Assembly (NCBI GenBank): GCA_030674155.1
Contig: CM060327.1
Coordinates: forward strand, 16,436,802 to 16,500,801
Source: Stramonita haemastoma
Taxonomy: Eukaryota > Mollusca > Gastropoda > Neogastropoda > Muricidae
Length of the DNA: 64,000 nt
Direction: 5' to 3'
The position numbers and the translations under genes were made by a program. The notes under the pieces are model-generated. The model saw only the letters and a program-made list of their open reading frames with translations, was not told the origin of the DNA and did no database searches. Every line of letters starts with the position of its first letter. Positions within the stretch are counted from its first letter, which is position 1. Below, piece by piece: positions 58,740 to 64,000 of the stretch.

Positions 58740-58931
58740 ACGTATGCGATGCGCACTCACAAACACGCGCACATGCACTCACGCGCGTGCGCAAGCACAC
58801 AGACACACACATACACGAACACACACAAACACACAAATACAGACACACACGCGCGCGCGCGCGCGCAACACACACACACCACACACAACACACACACAAC
58901 ACACACACACACACAACACACACACACCTAT
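58740..58931. repeat. Impure (CA)n with (CG)n
   Basis: CA repeats with an alternating GC run at 58849-58866. Ends at a SINE-A fragment. Confidence 0.92.
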
Positions 58932-59048
58932 AGTAGACCATTTGTGCCAGTATGGACGGATGGCAAAATATACAAAATCGCATACATACGGGAATTGTAT
59001 GTAAAATAAAGGAATATGGGCTTGTTCTATTATCCACGAAATAAAATA
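58932..59048 (+). mobile_element. SINE-A 3' half
   Basis: TAGACCATTTGTGCCAGTAT, CATACATACGGGAATTG and TTCTATTATCCACGAAATAA. The 5' boundary coincides with the end of the CA array. Confidence 0.8.
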
Positions 59049-59107
59049 GTATATAAAGAAAAGAATACAGCGTGCAAAAATATTGCGCGCCCTTACGCAC
59101 ATGCACG

Positions 59108-59170
59108 CTACGAACACATACACATTATTCAGTTTACCATCTGAATATTAAAAGTTTGTCTTTACTTTGA

Positions 59171-59248
<78 letters not shown>

Positions 59249-59385
59249 CACACACACTCATTATATATATATATATATATATACCTATTATATATATATT
59301 ATTATAAATCTATATATATATCTATCTATATATTATATGATTATACTATATGTATATATTTATGTATATTTATGTATATATACAT

Positions 59386-59435
<50 letters not shown>

Positions 59436-59475
59436 ATATGTATTATTCATATTATATGATTATATATATGGTGAA
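59108..59475. repeat. Retroelement tail, (CA)n, then (TA)n
   Basis: TTTACCATCTGAATATTAAA and TTTACTTTGATTTC at 59130-59173 resemble the TTTGAC-tailed element end. CA at 59174-59250. TA-rich at 59262-59475, including a pure run of about 40 bp. Confidence 0.88.
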
Positions 59476-59880
59476 GCAGCCTTCATCTCATCTGAACCTC
59501 TCTTTTAATCATGTGCATGCACTAAGCTATTTCTGTCAACCCATGTTGTCACCCTTCAACAAACATGAGTGTTTCTACTGCGATAGGAGGTATTCTGTTA
59601 CAATCTGACTTTATCGCAACAAAATGGTTGAACAAAATGAGCCACTATTTCTAACATGGCTGAGATCCTCATTATCACCAGGGTTCACTTCACCTCACTG
59701 TTTTTGAGAGATGTGTTGCCTTATTGATGGATGTTCTTAGAAGTCACATTGAATGCACAATGGTTTAATCGATATTGTGCAAAATGGGTCTCGCTGATCT
59801 ATGAGCTTTCGCATTATCCTCTATGTTCACATAAAGCTACAACATCTATGATATGAGTGTGAGACGCAGCACATCACGCA
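59476..59880. other. No supported gene
   Basis: Unique-looking AT-rich DNA. Confidence 0.5.
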
Positions 59881-59975
59881 GACACAGCATACACACAAAC
59901 ACACACAACACCACACACACACACACACACGCCATCACCACACATACGCGCGCACCGCCGCAGCGCGCACGAACA
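59881..59975. repeat. Impure (CA)n
   Basis: CA repeats with ACACC interruptions and a short GC-rich end. Confidence 0.88.
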
Positions 59976-60150
59976 AAACATTTTTGGCACTACGTTAAAT
60001 ATCCTGTTCTCTTTTCATAAAATAGGCCATTGTGGCTGGTGAGAAACAGATGATAATTTACACACTGCTAAACCACAAGCGAACTGGTATGAAAAAAGCA
60101 CTTGAGTGCTTATTTCACATTATCTCGAAAATAAAAAGAATAGAATAGAA
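59976..60150 (+). mobile_element. SINE-A 3' half, (AATAG)n tail
   Basis: CACTACGTTAAATATCCTGT, AATAGGCCATTGTGGCTGG and GTGCTTATTTCACATTATCT, ending in AGAATAGAATAGAAT. A third tail variant for the family. Confidence 0.85.
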
Positions 60151-60430
60151 TAACACACACAACACTACACACAAACTCACTTCACACAACACACACAACA
60201 CAAAACACAACAACAAGCACCCACACATATATATAGTTATATACCAATGTATAATATTATATATATATGAATATAGTTATATATTGCAATATAGATGTAT
60301 ATATAAAGTAATATATTGATATGATAATTTTTAAAATTTTTAGATATATATAGGATAATAATATTATATATATAATACTATAATATATATATATATATAT
60401 ATATACATACATATATATACATTCATATTT
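60150..60430. repeat. Impure CA then (TA)-rich tract
   Basis: CA/CAAAC repeats to 60225, then TA-rich sequence with a pure TA run near 60382-60405. Confidence 0.9.
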
Positions 60431-60669
60431 GTATCTTTAATTTATTGACTCTGTTCTTAGAGACCACAACTAGCCTTGTTGTGCAGAGATAGAAGATACG
60501 TTCTTTCCACTTTGTTAGAAATGCTGGTAAATTGTCAAACCTTTTCAAATATCTCTGACTTAACCAAGGCAATTATTCCAAAGTGCTTTAAAACACAAAA
60601 GTGGCTAAAAAGCTTCCTGGTTCTAGCCAATATCTGAACAAAAGGCATAAAAGACTAAGTGCAAAATAT

Positions 60670-61061
60670 GTGACGCTCCACCACATAATAAGTCACATTT
60701 CACCAGAGGTCAATTCTGTATTTCATGACATGTTAATCTGAAATAAAATGGCTATATAATTAATATTACCAAAAAAATCAGATTGAAAATCGGCATTTCT
60801 ATCAAAAGTTATTACAACTTGAAATGAGAGACTGCAGGAAATAACAAAATTAGAAATTGACAAATACAGCATCCTAGTAGGAGGCCAGAATGAAGGCTTT
60901 GGTATTTTTAAAACACGTTCCAAGGCAAAAGGAACCCAAATCATGCCTTGGTATTTCACTACAAGGTAGAGCAATGGCTATAGTTTTATAATCAATCAAA
61001 ATGGTTGCTAGCGGAAAAGTGGGTTAGGTGCTAAGCGACTCATTTCGTGGTGGAGCGTCAC
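60670..61061 (-). mobile_element. MITE copy 2, inverted relative to copy 1
   Basis: Perfect 15-bp inverted termini GTGACGCTCCACCAC and GTGGTGGAGCGTCAC, flanked by ATAT on both sides. The reverse complement aligns along its whole length with 3881-4302, differing by small indels. 392 bp against 422 bp. Non-coding. Confidence 0.92.
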
Positions 61062-62209
61062 ATATCAGCTTATAAGCTGAAGCACAGCAGGAGGTGTGCA
61101 AAAACGGATAATTTTCACAGGGTTGAAATTCAGTTGTGCCAGCGGTGTATGCCCATCACAAAACCACAGTCACTACAAGCTTAAATGATGCCAAGCTATG
61201 TTGAAATAATGATTTATAAGTACAAAATAGTGAGACAACAGTTGACAATACATAAGTTCTACAATATACATAAAAAGAGCAGGGCATCAGCATTAAACTG
61301 CTTCATTGTGCTCTTAGTTCTTCATTTAATTCAGTTGTCAAAAATGCAGGAATGAAAAGAACAACAACTGTACTTCTAAATGTTTCAATACAAAACGCAA
61401 GATGCGATCGACAAGGAAAAAAGGGAAAAAAACAATCGCTTTAATTACAAGACTAGTTGTCCACCAGCATTCTTCGCTGCAATTCGTGTTTATTCTTCAA
61501 CGTGTACAAAACGATTTAAAGCAAAATGAGATATCAAAACAGCCAAGTGTTTTGCAGAAATGCTTGTAAAAAATTTTGATCAACATGCACAAAAATCACA
61601 CATGCCAATCCTTTTTTCTAGTTTCACACAAACCGGGGTTTCATGAGAGCACAAAAGTAAAAGCAAGAAAGCTGAACAAAACAATACAAAACAATACAAA
61701 ACAATACAAAGCAAAGCCACAACATGCACCACACTGTATTGTTGAAGTGATCTGCTGGAATACATTATCTGATATTTTGCTACACTGGGAGTTTTGGAGT
61801 GAAAGCATTTGAAATGCAGTGTCCGACTTGAAAAAATGCACAACAAGGGACATAGCAGATAGTACAGCACAAAGTCTGGACAAACGCCAGAACGTAGACA
61901 AGAAACTATGCAGCAGTAAACACTGACCGACATTAGTCTTGTCAATGCAACTTCTGTTGTCTGGCCTTCAACCTCTTGGTCCCCCAACATGTTTCGTTTT
62001 TCAACCTTTTAATATTTTTTTCATTTTCCGTTTTCCTGGTATTTTTGTATCACAGTGTGGGTCCTCCAACTTTTTTCCTTATGATTATTTTTCGAGTTAG
62101 ATTTTTTTTTAAAAAGACAAAAAACAAAACGGACTGTGATAGAGTATACCTTTGTACTGACAACGGGAATCAAAGAGTGCTGGGGGAGATGGAGATGGAG
62201 CAGTCTTGT
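61062..62209 (-). other. Possible 3' UTR; no ORF supported
   Basis: Unusually free of microsatellites and SINEs for this window apart from a short (AATAC)n at 61680. If the 62210-62270 exon is real, this would be its minus-strand 3' UTR; an AATAAA in that orientation lies at 61488-61493. Confidence 0.3.
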
Positions 62210-62270
62210 TCATGAACTGCGAGTGCTATGATCTGGGTAATTGTATGTCCCTAACTTATGATAAAGCATC
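62210..62270 (-). CDS. Candidate terminal coding exon, minus strand
   Basis: A very good acceptor (AACTATTTTCTTCTTGCAG) leads into G, then MLYHKLGTYNYPDHSTRSS and TGA at 62210. Only one of three phases is open for this long. The upstream exon is not in the window or was not found. Short, so support is limited. Confidence 0.3.
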
Positions 62271-62427
62271 CTGCAAGAAGAAAATAGTTATTTTAACAGG
62301 ACAAACCGAAACAAGATTACTGCGAAATTGTATATACAAAGAATAAAAATTTAACTTTCTTTAACTAGATTTTGCAGAAATCCAAAAACAGTAATAGAAA
62401 AAAAAAAATTTTCTCATTTAGGAAGAA

Positions 62428-62612
62428 AAGCTAAAGGTGTCCCATAAGGTATTTTGGTCGTAGGGGAACGAGGCATCATAGACCTCAGCTTCTCTAGGGG
62501 CCAGCATATTGAGGGTGGCGTCCATCTCCTCTCCCTCGCTGCTTTACCTTTCCTGACCCTAAAACTGGGCAGGTACCCACTGACAGCGAGTGCTCTGACA
62601 ACTGAGCTGTCT
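62428..62612 (-). mobile_element. SINE-C, internally deleted
   Basis: AGCTAAAGGTGTCCCATAAG, CCTCAGCTTCTCTAGGGGCC, CCTCTCCCTCGCTGCTTTAC and a jump to GCGAGTGCTCTGACAACTGA, GCTGTC, which is the head. The section between GGTACCC and the head is deleted. Confidence 0.88.
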
Positions 62613-62887
62613 TTTCTTTTCTACTTCAAGGCTGCTGAATAGGATGGTTACAGAGCATTTGTTTCAATCTAAATACTAAGTTTGTTTTATGTGACACTTT
62701 ACTACTTTATGCCTTCCAAAATCATGGTACATTTTTTGTTGGGGCGGGGGTGGTTGCTGGGTTTTTTGTTTTAAAAATTGGCTACAACTGCAAATCAAGC
62801 AATGTATTTGTCGTAAACCTTACACACGCACTGATAAGTCAAATTAATGTAATTTCAGTAAGGACTATTTTTTACTTAGCACACCCC
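62613..62887. other. No supported gene
   Basis: T-rich spacer. Confidence 0.5.
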
Positions 62888-62990
<103 letters not shown>

Positions 62991-63407
62991 CCTGAACATA
63001 TTTTGGACCCATCTTTTTAGCTAATGTTCCTTGTCTACGATGTAATCTCACTATTTCCCTGTGCATCCGACCAATGATTATTCTATAATGCATTCTAAAA
63101 CCAGCGCCCCCTTATCTTTATAAAATAAATTTTCTGTTCTAAAAGTGCATCTTCCCTTCAAATCATTTTTTAATACGAAGCTCTACAAACATTACCCTCT
63201 ACATTTTTTTTAATACACTGTTTTTCTAAAAACGCAAATTTTCTCATTCCTATGTACCCAAACATATACTTCTCCCACCCCCTCCCCCATCTTTTCTCCT
63301 CAAATTCTTACACCCCTCCTCACATCAACTCTCGAACAGAAATGTAAAACTTTAATGTCGGCAAATATCCCCCATGGGGGTGCCAGAGTTCTTTTAGTAT
63401 TGAATAT
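62991..63407. other. No supported gene
   Basis: Pyrimidine- and A-rich DNA, including CCCACCCCCTCCCCC near 63280. Confidence 0.5.

Positions 63408-64000
<593 letters not shown>

Overview
The window is eukaryotic nuclear DNA, AT-rich, repeat-dense and gene-poor. The best guess is a marine gastropod mollusc, probably a caenogastropod. That rests on tRNA-derived SINEs sharing a central segment I associate with snail SINEs, an RTE-type LINE, and very many long CA/GT, GA/CT, TCTG and TA microsatellites. No gene could be named and no species-diagnostic gene is present, so the taxonomy is an inference.

Layout. 0-13 kb: microsatellites, SINE fragments, a 422-bp MITE (3881-4302), a 72-bp tandem repeat (7690-8100) and an 800-bp polypyrimidine tract (10540-11343). 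13.0-15.4 kb: the only long convincing ORF, a 5'-truncated RTE-type retrotransposon with an intact reverse transcriptase. 15.4-29 kb: SINEs, a 155-bp tandem repeat and several isolated candidate exons bounded by good splice sites (17.45, 21.24, 23.02, 26.78 and 27.82 kb). 29.44-43.28 kb: one satellite array of about 34 degenerate copies of a hairpin-forming core, interrupted by an 838-bp solo LTR, a SINE fragment and TA/TG microsatellites. 43.6-48.6 kb: four unrelated minisatellites. 45.8-51.1 kb, minus strand: candidate exons of an unrecognised gene, of which at least three consecutive ones (90, 177 and 99 bp) are symmetric and mutually in frame. 48.8 kb: a 173-bp palindromic element. 51-64 kb: a CR1/Jockey-like LINE remnant, a 400-bp tandem repeat, three SINE families including an inverted pair, a second copy of the MITE in the opposite orientation, and a SINE end repeated between GT/GA tracts at the right edge.

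Three SINE families are named locally. SINE-A has the head TAGCCTAGTGG and B box GGTTCGAGTCC. SINE-B has the head GGTCTAGGTGG and a CAAAATACA-type tail. SINE-C has the head ATAGCTCAGTGG and is joined to a conserved AGAGAAGCTGAG body. Most long open frames rich in Leu/Ser, Thr/His, Cys/Val, Arg/Glu or Lys are translated microsatellites and are not annotated as genes. Nothing in the window works as a pathway; the candidate exons would belong to separate, mostly intronic stretches of host genes.
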